Shown here piece after piece: positions 51,956-59,437 of a DNA stretch of 64,000 nucleotides. The stretch is taken from the NCBI RefSeq assembly GCF_018613935.1, contig NZ_JAGGPF010000008.1, positions 62,001-126,000 of the forward strand, in the 5' to 3' direction. The first letter of the stretch is position 1. Every line of letters begins with the position of its first letter. The position numbers and the translations under genes were made by a program. The notes under the pieces were generated by a model. The model made no database searches and was not told the origin of the DNA. It saw only the letters and a list, made by a program, of their open reading frames with translations. This DNA comes from Agromyces sp. ISL-38 (lineage in GTDB: Bacteria > Actinomycetota > Actinomycetes > Actinomycetales > Microbacteriaceae).

Positions 51956-52717
51956 TCACCGGTCGAGGCACGTGACTTGGTTGATCCAGCCGTAGTCCAT
52001 CTCGTCGTTGCCGAAGACGACGATGGTCGGCTCATTGGCGAGCACGTCTTCCTTCGTGATCGTCTCGACGTGACCGGGCAGCCGACTGCTGGTTGCGTAG
52101 CTCGAGAAGCCGAGCTGGATGCGCATGGCCTTGCAATCCGCCTCAGTGAGGAGGGCCATCTGCCAGCAGCCCCTCGGGTACTCGGCGGAGCAGTCGACAC
52201 TGTGGAGTCCGTCGTTGTAGACCTCGAGGGCCGCGGGGAACACGAACATCGTCTCGCCGGCGGAGTACCGCTCCACGTCGGCGACGGGGGTCTTGCGGTA
52301 CCGTTCGGCCGGCGCATCCGGTGGCTCCGACTCGAGCTGCACCGCGCCCTCGGCGGTGGCCTGCGTCGCAAAGTTCGCCGCGCCGATGACGGCGAACGTG
52401 ATGAGCGCCAGGAGCGCGACCCCGCCGGCGACGATGCCGGCGATCGCACCGCCCGACATCCTGCGCCTCGCCGAGGTCGGTGCCCCCGTGGCATCCGTGC
52501 GGCGCGACAGGGGAGTCGACGCCTCGGCGAGGAGTTGGTTCCGTGCGGCGGCAAGCGATTGGGCCCACTCCTCGGCTAGGCGTCGCCCCATGGCATCCGG
52601 ATACAGCGAGGGATGTCGCAACAAGGTCTCGCCCGCGTAGGCGCCCTCGATGAGTTCGACCGTGAGCGGGCTGTCAGGATGAATGCGCAGCATGCGCCGC
52701 GCCAGGTTCGGGTCCAC
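51956..52717 (-). CDS. Anchored hypothetical protein, paralog of 50044-50820
   Basis: 253 residues with the same plan: J-like N-terminus (ARRMLRIHPDSPLTVELIE, RHPSLYPDAMGRRLAEEW), membrane helix at about 95-115 and extracellular domain with VERYSAGETMFVFPAALEVYNDG (partial), GCWQMAL, EADCKAM and YGWINQVTCLD. Aligned by eye the two proteins share roughly half their residues. GTG 52717 lies 6 nt after minus-strand TACGAT (52724-52729), the same promoter word as its paralog, so promoter and gene were duplicated together. Function unknown. Confidence 0.8.
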   Translation of the reverse strand: MDPNLARRMLRIHPDSPLTVELIEGAYAGETLLRHPSLYPDAMGRRLAEEWAQSLAAARNQLLAEASTPLSRRTDATGAPTSARRRMSGGAIAGIVAGGVALLALITFAVIGAANFATQATAEGAVQLESEPPDAPAERYRKTPVADVERYSAGETMFVFPAALEVYNDGLHSVDCSAEYPRGCWQMALLTEADCKAMRIQLGFSSYATSSRLPGHVETITKEDVLANEPTIVVFGNDEMDYGWINQVTCLDR

Positions 52718-52780
52718 GTTGCGATCGTATGGCCTGGCCCGCGCGTCGAAGTGACCGGCCGATACCGCGTCGGCGTCTGA

Positions 52781-53596
52781 TCAGTCGGGCGAACCCAGTG
52801 GGCCCGTTCCCGCGCCGTCGGGCACCGTGGTGACGCTGATGAGCTCTTCACGTCCGTTGCCGCCGGAGACGTCGAGCGTCAGCACGGGGCCGACACCGGG
52901 CGCGTAGAACTTCAGCTCCGCGGCATCCGGTTCGAGCGCGTTCGTATCGCGTGTGAGGAGGGCACTGTCGAATCGGCCGTACGGGACCTCGACGAGTTCG
53001 TCGACGCTCAGGACCGCACCGTGGTCCTCGGCCTCGCCGGCGAGGAACTCCTGCCGGTACGACATGCCCGGTCGGGGATCCGCGGGCAGGGCGACGCCCG
53101 GCAGCGCGTTGTCGACGCCGGCCTCGAACGAGCCCTCCCGCGAGACGATCTCGCCGGCCTCGAACTCGGCCGTGTCCTCGCCGAGGTACCAGATCGTGCC
53201 CGCGGCATCCTGGGCGTACCAGTCGAAGGTGTCCTCGAGGATCTCGCCGTCGCGGGTGACGGTGTCGCGGACGACGCGTGCCTCGACGCCGTTCGCGATC
53301 TTCTTCGTCTCGGACGTGACGGTGACCTCCACCGTCACATCTCCGCCCTCGGGATCCTGCTCGACGTAGGTCCAACGGGTGCCGGGCTCCATCGGCCAGT
53401 ACGGGTTGTCGATCTCGGTCGTGAAGTCCGCGGGATCCAGCGACACGGGTTCGTCGCTCTGCGGCAGCGGCGGCAGCGATGGCAGCGGCGGCAGCGACGT
53501 CGGCGACGGCGGGCCTGCGATGCACCCGGTAAGCGCAGCCGCGGCGGCCGCGAAGAGCGCGATGACGCCGGGCATCCGTGACCTGGTCGGCGACAT
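52781..53596 (-). CDS. Hypothetical lipoprotein
   Basis: 271 residues. Signal with lipobox ALTGC, a Pro/Leu/Ser spacer (PPSPTSLPPLPSLPPLP), then a beta-rich domain beginning FTTEIDNPYWPMEPGTRWTYVE (partial) and containing VRDTVTRDGEILEDTFDWYAQD (partial), TIWYLGEDT, ADPRPGMSYRQEF and AELKFYAPGVG. This set is common in secreted actinobacterial proteins of unknown role. ATG 53596 is chosen because the upstream extension is not membrane-targeting. Confidence 0.85.
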   Translation of the reverse strand: MSPTRSRMPGVIALFAAAAAALTGCIAGPPSPTSLPPLPSLPPLPQSDEPVSLDPADFTTEIDNPYWPMEPGTRWTYVEQDPEGGDVTVEVTVTSETKKIANGVEARVVRDTVTRDGEILEDTFDWYAQDAAGTIWYLGEDTAEFEAGEIVSREGSFEAGVDNALPGVALPADPRPGMSYRQEFLAGEAEDHGAVLSVDELVEVPYGRFDSALLTRDTNALEPDAAELKFYAPGVGPVLTLDVSGGNGREELISVTTVPDGAGTGPLGSPD

Positions 53597-53877
53597 CGTG
53601 GCCTCGATTCGCGCAATCGCAAACCTTGGTGACGAACCCCGGCGGGGATCGAGGCACTCGAATCGTGCCCCTGGGGGGTACAGCACGCTGTGTGCGCCGG
53701 GGTTCGCAGCCGGGTTCATGGAGTCGACAGGGCACCAACGTCTTCGTCGACACCTCGGGCCCTCACGAGCCGGCAGGGGACAGCATACGGCGATTCGGTG
53801 GTCTGTGGCTGGGAATTCTCGTCGCGGCAGTCGCTCGCTCGGGTGACGAAGTCAGGAGTCGGTGAGAACATGGCAGC
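53597..53877. other. 281-nt divergent intergenic region
   Basis: No gene is supported. It separates the lipoprotein gene and the DNA glycosylase gene and must hold both promoters. GAACAT (53866-53871) stands 6 nt before the glycosylase GTG and may be its -10. I see nothing else. Confidence 0.4.
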
Positions 53878-54738
53878 GTGCCCGAGTTGCCGGAGGTCGA
53901 CGCGCTCGTGGGATTTCTCCGCGAGCGCGCGGTCGGACATGCCGTCACGTCGGCGACCGTCGCTGCGATATCGGCGCTGAAGACCTTCGACCCGCCGCTG
54001 AATGGACTCGTGGGGCAGACGATCGATGGAGCCTTCCGGTACGGCAAGTTCGTCGATCTCCGCGTCGGCGAGTTGCACCTCGTCTTCCACCTGGCCCGCG
54101 CCGGCTGGCTGCGCTGGTACGACGAGGTGCCGAAGACCCTCATCAGGCCGGGGAAGTCGCCGATCGCCCTGCGGGTACGACTCGATGACGGGTCGGGATT
54201 CGACCTCACCGAGGCAGGCACGAAGAAGTCGCTCGCGGTCCACGTCGTGCGCGACCCGGCAGAGGTGCCCGGCATCGCTCGTCTCGGGCCCGACCCGACC
54301 GCGCCCGAGTTCAGTCTCGACGACTTCGCGGCGATCCTCGCAGGCAAGCGCACTCGCATCAAGGGCCTCCTGCGTGACCAATCGGTGTTCGCGGGCGTCG
54401 GCAACGCGTACTCCGACGAGATCCTCCACAACGCACGGATGTCGCCGTACGCCCTCGCGGCGACCCTCAAGCCCGAAGAGGTCGAACGGCTCTACCACGC
54501 ACTTCGCGACACCCTCGACGATGCGATCGCAGCGGCATCCGGCAGGCCACCCGACGAGCTCAAAGACTCGAAGCGCACCAGGATGCAGGTGCACGGTCGC
54601 ACCGGCGAGGCATGCCCGGTCTGCGGCGACACCGTGCGCGAAGTGATCTTCGCCGACTCGACGTTCCAGTACTGCCCGACGTGCCAGACCGGCGGCAAGC
54701 CGCTCGCCGACCGGGTGCTCTCGCGCCTGCTCAAGTAG
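53878..54738 (+). CDS. Fpg/Nei family DNA glycosylase/AP lyase
   Basis: 286 residues. N-terminal catalytic stretch PELPEVDALV (Pro and Glu of the active site after Met removal), the H2TH region GLLRDQSVFAGVGNAYSDEILHNARMSP (partial) and a C-terminal zinc finger CPVCGD/CPTCQTGGKPLADR. It removes oxidised bases from DNA. It is the Fpg-like group in which the residues around the lesion pocket differ from classical MutM, so substrate preference is open. The GTG start gives exactly (V/M)PELPEV. Confidence 0.95.
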   Translation: MPELPEVDALVGFLRERAVGHAVTSATVAAISALKTFDPPLNGLVGQTIDGAFRYGKFVDLRVGELHLVFHLARAGWLRWYDEVPKTLIRPGKSPIALRVRLDDGSGFDLTEAGTKKSLAVHVVRDPAEVPGIARLGPDPTAPEFSLDDFAAILAGKRTRIKGLLRDQSVFAGVGNAYSDEILHNARMSPYALAATLKPEEVERLYHALRDTLDDAIAAASGRPPDELKDSKRTRMQVHGRTGEACPVCGDTVREVIFADSTFQYCPTCQTGGKPLADRVLSRLLK

Positions 54739-54788
54739 CCGCCGAGCAGAAGACCGCGGTGTCGGATGCCGCTGCAAGACTTGGTGCG

Positions 54789-55376
54789 ATGATGGACGAA
54801 CTGCGCACTGAACGGCTCCTGCTCCGCCCGCTCACTCTCGACGATGCCGACGAGTACCACCGCGTCTACAGCGATCCCCGCACGTGGCACCACTTGCCGA
54901 GTGGGCGGCACACCTCACGCGAGGAGTCGGAGCGCGCGATTCGGCGTTCGATCGACAGCAAGGGCAGGTTCGGCTTCAGCCACTGCGCCGTCGTGCTGCG
55001 CGATGACGTCGAGGGGCTCAGCGCGGGTTCGTTCCTCGGGTCCGCGGGCGCGGCGATGCTCGAGTTCGAGGCATGGAACCTCGGCTATCGGTTCTCGCCC
55101 GAGGCATGGGGGCGCGGGTTCGCCACCGAAGCCGCGGCCGCTGCGCTCGACGCAGCCCGCCGGGCTCAGCCCGCGATTCCCGTCACGGCTCGGGTCCTCG
55201 CGACCAATTCGGCGTCGGTGCGCGTGCTCGAGCGCCTCGACGTCGAACTCGTCTGGCGCGGGCGCTCTGCCGACGCTCCCGCCTACGAGGGCGACACCGG
55301 CCACCTCGAGCGGTTGATCTTCGCCGACCGCCCGATCGATGCGGCGACCCTCGATGCGGTGATCGCACTCGGGTGA
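54789..55376 (+). CDS. GNAT family N-acetyltransferase
   Basis: 195 residues of the RimJ/RimL-like Acetyltransf_3 group: ELRTERLLLRPLTLDDADEY at the start, NLGYRFSPEAWGRGFATEAAAAAL (partial; acetyl-CoA loop) and RVLATNSASVRVLERL. The substrate is unknown. The start is ATG 54789 or 54792. Its last five codons and stop lie inside the first unit of a 14-bp tandem repeat, so changes in repeat number would leave the protein end unchanged. Confidence 0.9.
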   Translation: MMDELRTERLLLRPLTLDDADEYHRVYSDPRTWHHLPSGRHTSREESERAIRRSIDSKGRFGFSHCAVVLRDDVEGLSAGSFLGSAGAAMLEFEAWNLGYRFSPEAWGRGFATEAAAAALDAARRAQPAIPVTARVLATNSASVRVLERLDVELVWRGRSADAPAYEGDTGHLERLIFADRPIDAATLDAVIALG

Positions 55377-55430
55377 TCGCACTCGGGTGATCGCACTCGG
55401 GTGAGCGCATTCGGGTGATCGTGTTCGGGT
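55361..55430. repeat. Five-unit 14-bp tandem repeat overlapping the GNAT stop codon
   Basis: GATCGCACTCGGGT occurs three times without change (55361-55402), followed by GAGCGCATTCGGGT and GATCGTGTTCGGGT. The TGA stop of the acetyltransferase is formed at the first unit boundary. Perfect adjacent copies suggest recent slippage. A partial sixth unit (GAGCGAG) follows. Confidence 0.9.
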
Positions 55431-55480
55431 GAGCGAGAACGCTGCGGGCGCCGTGGTTTGGTCGGCGCCCGCATCGCTGT

Positions 55481-56029
55481 CTAGATGCGCCGCCCGGGGG
55501 CGGTGTCGGTGTCGGTGTCGTGATCGGGAGCGCCGTCGGCGTCGGCGTCGAGGTCGGGTTCGTCGACGGTCCGACGTTCTCCGACGGTCCGGCTCCGGTC
55601 CACATCGACGTCGCGATCGGTGTCGATGCGGCCGCGGTCGGTGTCGAGTCCGCGGTCGGTGTCGAGATCGACATCCGGATCGACCGCGTCGGCCTTGCGC
55701 AACTGTTCGTCGGTCTCGGCGCGGAGATTCGCCGCGTCGGACTCACGGGCCGCACTCTCGCTCGCGAGCCGCTCGGCGTCGACCTGGGCCTTCAGCGCGT
55801 CGGCCTCTGCCTGCTTGGCCGCCGCCTGGGTGCGTGCCGCATCGGCTTGGCGCTCGCGCGCGGCCACATCGGTCTCGTAGGCGCTCTTACGCAGCTCAGC
55901 CGCCTTCCGTCGCTCCGACTCGACCTGCGCCTCGCGGCGCTGCCGGGACGTCGCGAAGTACGCGAACACGATGATCGCGACGACGACGATGATTCCGACG
56001 ATGATCCACACGATGGTGCTGGTTTCCAC
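55481..56029 (-). CDS. Membrane-anchored coiled-coil protein with Asp-rich tail
   Basis: 182 residues. One N-terminal membrane helix (STIVWIIVGIIVVVAIIVFAYF, partial), then about 90 residues of charged coiled coil rich in Ala, Glu, Gln and Arg (RQRREAQVESERRKAAELRK, AARERQADAARTQAAAKQAEADALK in part), then about 60 residues with DTDR/DVD repeats. GTG 56029 is fixed by GAGGAGG. The type is common in Microbacteriaceae and of unknown function, perhaps envelope-associated. The Asp-rich end may bind cations. Confidence 0.75.
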   Translation of the reverse strand: METSTIVWIIVGIIVVVAIIVFAYFATSRQRREAQVESERRKAAELRKSAYETDVAARERQADAARTQAAAKQAEADALKAQVDAERLASESAARESDAANLRAETDEQLRKADAVDPDVDLDTDRGLDTDRGRIDTDRDVDVDRSRTVGERRTVDEPDLDADADGAPDHDTDTDTAPGRRI

Positions 56030-56117
56030 GGTGATCCGCCTCCTCGGGTCGGTTCGTCCCCAGCAAACCGCGGCCGTCGCGTCGCGGGCAATGCCTTGCC
56101 AAACGTTGCGAAGTGGG

Positions 56118-58001
56118 TTAGCCGGCGACGGCCGCACTCACGAGGGGTGTCGCTTCACCTGTTTCCGTGGGCAGCACGCCGTCGAGCAGGCGCTCGAGCG
56201 TCGCCAGCCCGTCGGGCGAGAGCACCGACTCGAGGTGCGCCTGCACGGATGCCACGGCCGGCCCGCGCAATGCGTGCACCACGCCGCTCGCGGCATCCGA
56301 TGCCACCTCGAGGCCGAGCCGGGGTGTGAGGGTGCCGTTCGGGGCGATCGCGGTGAACGTGTTGTAGTAGCCGACCGCGGCCGATTCGCCGAACACGTCG
56401 ACCCGCAGCTGCACGCCCTGGCGCGGCGCGGGCAGCGGCTCGAGGGGCAGCCCGGCGAGATCGGCGAGCACCTGGTGGCTGAGGCACACGGCGAGGGTCG
56501 GGGCGCCCGTTCCCAGTCGCGCGGCGACGAGCTCGCGAAGGCGTGCGATCCGCGGGTCGTCGGTGTTCCGCGGATCGCCGGGACCCGGTCCGAAGACGAC
56601 GAGGTCGTCGGATGCCGCGAGCGGCGCGTCGTGCCACGGCACGATGCGGGTCGTGAGTCCGAGGTGACGCAACTGGTGCGCGAGCATCGTGGTGAAGTCG
56701 TCGCCGAAATCGATGACGAGCGCGCTTGCACGGCGCGGCGGTCGCGCCGCCTGGGGTGCGCGCCAGAACGGGGCGAGGTGTTCGTTGCGCGCCTCGAGCA
56801 CGGGAGCGACGCGCGCGCTGTCGTACACCGACGGCCCGGCACCGACGCTGCCCTCGGCCCGGGGGAGCGCACCGAGGGCGGTGAGCACCCCGGCGGCTTT
56901 CGCATGCGTCTCGGCGACCTCGCCGAGCGGCTCCGAGTGGCGAACGAGGGTCGCACCGACTGGCACGCGCACCCGACCGCCCCCGTCGACGTACGCGGTG
57001 CGGATGAGAATCGGCGCGTCGACGTCGTAGCCGGCTGCGGTCGGCATGAATCGAGCGAGCACGCCCGCGTAATACCCGCGCGGCGTCGTCTCGTGCCGCG
57101 CGATCACGGCGCACGCGTTGCCCATCGGCGAGCCGGTGACCGTGGGAGCGAACATCGTGAGCCGCAGCACCTCGCGCGGGTCGAGGCTCGAACGCCCTTC
57201 GAGGAGGTACTCGGTGTGGGTGAGCCGCGACATCCGCTTCAGGTACGGGCCGCGCATGCGCCCGCCGTCGGGGCAGACCGCGCTCATCATCTTGAGCTCC
57301 TCGTCGACCACCATGACGAGCTCCTCGCGTTCCTTCACATCGGCGAGGAACCCGAGCAGCTCGTCGTCGCTCGGTCCCCCCTCCGGGTGGCGGAAGGTGC
57401 CGCTGATCGGATTCATCGACACGACGCCGCCGATCGAGCTCACGTGCCGCTCGGGCGTCGCGCCGACCGCCGACAGTCCCGGGGTGTGCACGGCGAACGT
57501 CCAATACGCGCCGGCCTCGTGCTCGAGGAGCGCACGCAGCCAACCGAGCACCGCCACCGCCGGTGCGGCATCCGACTGCCCTGTGAACTCGCGGCGGATC
57601 ACGAAGTTCGCGCCCTCGCCGCGGCCGATCTCCTCGTCGATCACTCGTCGCACGAGGGTGGCATAGTCGTCGTCGCTGACGTCGACGCCGAGCTCGCCGA
57701 TGGGGGCCGGATGCCGCGGCAGCATTGTGATCGCCTCGTCGACCGGCATGGACTCGCGCTCGCGCACCACGAGGCAGCGCAACGGTGCGCCGTCGTCGTG
57801 CGCGGCGAATCCGCGCTCCCGCACCTGGCGGAACGGCACGAGGGCGAGCACCTCGCGGCCGTCGAGCGGGATGTCGGCGAGCAGCTCGACGTCGACGATG
57901 TCGCCGACCAGCACGTCGAGGGTCGGTTCGTGCTCGCGATGGAGCACGGCGAAGGGGGCGGGATCGCTCGAGGCGAGGAGGGAGCCGAGCAGGCGCGTCA
58001 T
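56118..58001 (-). CDS. Fused TrpE-TrpG type chorismate-utilising synthase (PhzE-like anthranilate synthase)
   Basis: 627 residues. The chorismate-binding half (about 1-410) includes NPISGTFRHPEGG, KEREELVMVVDEELKMMSAVC (partial) and APTVTGSPMGNA. A class I glutamine amidotransferase follows (about 430-610) with VFGPGPGDPRN, the nucleophile in CLSHQVLADLAG and His/Glu in VQAHLESVLSPDG. Length and order match PhzE and the fused actinobacterial anthranilate synthases. The upstream leader peptide with two Trp codons argues for Trp-regulated anthranilate synthesis over phenazine; no other phz or trp gene is in the window. Confidence 0.9.
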   Translation of the reverse strand: MTRLLGSLLASSDPAPFAVLHREHEPTLDVLVGDIVDVELLADIPLDGREVLALVPFRQVRERGFAAHDDGAPLRCLVVRERESMPVDEAITMLPRHPAPIGELGVDVSDDDYATLVRRVIDEEIGRGEGANFVIRREFTGQSDAAPAVAVLGWLRALLEHEAGAYWTFAVHTPGLSAVGATPERHVSSIGGVVSMNPISGTFRHPEGGPSDDELLGFLADVKEREELVMVVDEELKMMSAVCPDGGRMRGPYLKRMSRLTHTEYLLEGRSSLDPREVLRLTMFAPTVTGSPMGNACAVIARHETTPRGYYAGVLARFMPTAAGYDVDAPILIRTAYVDGGGRVRVPVGATLVRHSEPLGEVAETHAKAAGVLTALGALPRAEGSVGAGPSVYDSARVAPVLEARNEHLAPFWRAPQAARPPRRASALVIDFGDDFTTMLAHQLRHLGLTTRIVPWHDAPLAASDDLVVFGPGPGDPRNTDDPRIARLRELVAARLGTGAPTLAVCLSHQVLADLAGLPLEPLPAPRQGVQLRVDVFGESAAVGYYNTFTAIAPNGTLTPRLGLEVASDAASGVVHALRGPAVASVQAHLESVLSPDGLATLERLLDGVLPTETGEATPLVSAAVAG

Positions 58002-58047
58002 GGGAATCTCCGGTCAGGCCCGGGACGGGCCGCCCGCACAACGCGAA

Positions 58048-58069
58048 ACGACCGCCCTCGGGCGGTCGT
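58048..58069 (-). terminator. Attenuator terminator of the TrpE-TrpG-like gene
   Basis: On the minus strand, ACGACCGCCC and GGGCGGTCGT form a perfect 10-bp stem, followed by TTTCGCG. It lies 25 nt after the leader-peptide stop and 46 nt before the synthase ATG. A competing pairing is available: GGCGG just after the leader stop (58091-58095) can pair with CCGCC either in the leader's last codons or in the terminator's 5' arm. This is the logic of ribosome-mediated attenuation. Confidence 0.8.
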
Positions 58070-58094
58070 CATACGTCGAAACGTGTGGATCCGC

Positions 58095-58136
58095 CTAGGA
58101 GGCGGGCCACCAGCTCTGGTTCGACGCGGTCAGCAT
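58095..58136 (-). CDS. Trp-codon leader peptide (13 aa)
   Basis: The frame reads MLTASNQSWWPAS then TAG. Two adjacent TGG codons near its end are the hallmark of tryptophan attenuator peptides; streptomycete trp leaders likewise carry adjacent Trp codons. Ribosome stalling at these codons when Trp-tRNA is scarce would free the GGCGG segment and prevent the terminator at 58048-58069. It is 93 nt upstream of the synthase gene. It is far too short for standard gene callers. Confidence 0.85.
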   Translation of the reverse strand: MLTASNQSWWPAS

Positions 58137-58143
58137 GAAGAGC

Positions 58144-58149
58144 ACTCTA
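58144..58149 (-). promoter_or_regulatory. -10 element for the leaderless trp-type leader
   Basis: TAGAGT on the minus strand, 7 nt before the leader-peptide ATG at 58136. No Shine-Dalgarno sequence is available, so transcription probably starts at the ATG itself, as for many genes in this window. Confidence 0.6.
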
Positions 58150-58210
58150 AGGCATAGCGGGCTGCGGCGCATCCGCGGCCCCGGCGGTCGTGTCAGCAGT
58201 TGCCGCCGGC

Positions 58211-58481
58211 TCAGTTCGCGATGACGTCGCGGAGCGCCGGCTCGAGATCCGGCCAGCGGAACGCGTACCCGGCCTTCTCCAGTCGTTCGGGCAGCACCCA
58301 GCGGCTCTTCAACACGAGCTCGGGCTCGGTGCGAAGCGCCCACATCGCGGGCTCGAGCATCCACCGGAAGGCCGGGAGGCCGATGCGTCACCGTGTACCC
58401 CTCGTCGCGGAGGTGTTCGGCGAGGCGACGCCCGAGGAATCCCGACCAACCGGCCACCACTGCTCGCCGCGCGTTCGTCAC
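58211..58481 (-). pseudogene. TIGR01777-type NAD-dependent epimerase remnant with internal deletion
   Basis: The frame from GTG 58481 encodes an N-terminal nucleotide-binding start, RRAVVAGWSGFLGRRLAEHL (G-x-S-G-F-L-G), for about 32 residues. A different frame ending at TGA 58211-58213 encodes the family's C-terminus: [56 protein letters not shown]. Normal members have about 300 or more residues, so some 200 residues between the two are missing and the join near 58385-58395 is out of frame. The gene is dead. Confidence 0.85.
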
Positions 58482-58507
58482 CTCTCCACCCTAGGAGCGC
58501 GGGATGC

Positions 58508-58555
58508 GCCGGGACGCCAGGCAGACGGCACGCCCGGACGCCAGGCAGACGGCTC
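58508..58555. repeat. Two-copy 24-bp tandem duplication
   Basis: The word GGACGCCAGGCAGACGGC appears at 58512 and again at 58536, period 24. It lies between the epimerase remnant and the PrmC-like gene, immediately before the latter's promoter region (-10 TACGAT at 58574-58579). Confidence 0.8.
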
Positions 58556-58585
58556 GCGCCGATCACGCCCCGATACGATGCAGGC

Positions 58586-59380
58586 ATGCCCCCCGTGACT
58601 GATACCCGCATCGAGGCGGCGGTCGTGCGCCGCTTGCGTGCGGCCGGTTGCGTGTTCGCCGAGGACGAGGCACGGCTGCTGCTCGAGGCGAGCGAGGGTG
58701 CGGGTGCAGCGGATGCCGCGGCCGAGCTCGAACGGCTCGTCAGGCGGCGAGTCGCGGGCGAACCGCTCGAGCAGCTCGTGGGCTGGGCGGAGTTCGCCGG
58801 CCTGCGCATCCACGTGGAGCCCGGCGTGTTCGTGCCCCGCCGGCGCACCGAGTTCCTCGCCGCCGAGGCCGGTCGGCTCGCGTCCGAGGTCGCGGCGCGT
58901 TCGGGAGGACTTCCTGTCGTCGTCGACCTGTGCTGCGGCACCGGGGCCATCGGTGCGGCGATCGCGGATGCCGCCAGCCCGATCGAACTCGTCGCCGCCG
59001 ACCTCGACCCTGCCGCCGTCCGAGCGGCTCGCCGCAACCTCGAGCCGCGAGGCGGGCTCGTCGTGGAAGGTGATCTCTTCGATCCGCTGCCCGAGCGGCT
59101 CCGCGGGCGGGTCGACGTGCTCGCCGTCAACGCGCCCTACGTGCCGAGCGACGATCATGAAGCGCGTCTGGCGCTCGACGGGGGAGGCGACGGCCTCGAC
59201 GTGCATCGCCGCGTCGCGGCATCCGCGGGCCTGTGGCTCGCCCCCGGGGGTCACCTGCTGATCGAGACGAGCGAGGAACAAGCGCCGGTGACCGCAGCGA
59301 TCGTGCGCGCGGGCGGCCTCGAGGAGCGGATCGTTCGTTCGGAGGAAACCGACTCGACGGTCGTCATCGGGCGGTTGTGA
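58586..59380 (+). CDS. HemK/PrmC-like release-factor-type N5-glutamine methyltransferase
   Basis: 264 residues. An N-terminal helical domain (RIEAAVVRRLRAAGCVFAED, RRRVAGEPLEQLVGWAEFAGL, in part) precedes VEPGVFVPRRRTEFL, SAM motif I VVDLCCGTGAIGAAIAD and VNAPYVPSDD, where PrmC has NPPY. The NAPY variant and short length mark it as the second, HemK-related group common in actinobacteria, whose substrate is uncertain. ATG 58586 is 6 nt after TACGAT (58574-58579), so it is probably leaderless. Confidence 0.9.
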   Translation: MPPVTDTRIEAAVVRRLRAAGCVFAEDEARLLLEASEGAGAADAAAELERLVRRRVAGEPLEQLVGWAEFAGLRIHVEPGVFVPRRRTEFLAAEAGRLASEVAARSGGLPVVVDLCCGTGAIGAAIADAASPIELVAADLDPAAVRAARRNLEPRGGLVVEGDLFDPLPERLRGRVDVLAVNAPYVPSDDHEARLALDGGGDGLDVHRRVAASAGLWLAPGGHLLIETSEEQAPVTAAIVRAGGLEERIVRSEETDSTVVIGRL

Positions 59381-59437
59381 TCCGGCCTGCAGGCCACGAG
59401 CGCACTCTTCGGAACCACGGGCGCGGGCGCCGTCAGC

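Noticed and set aside
55361-55430. CRISPR array
   Set aside because: The repeats are 14 bp with no spacers, and no cas gene is present.
56118-58001. Phenazine biosynthesis locus based on the PhzE-like gene
   Set aside because: No phzA/B/D/F/G homologues are nearby and the gene carries a Trp attenuator, so anthranilate synthesis is the better reading.
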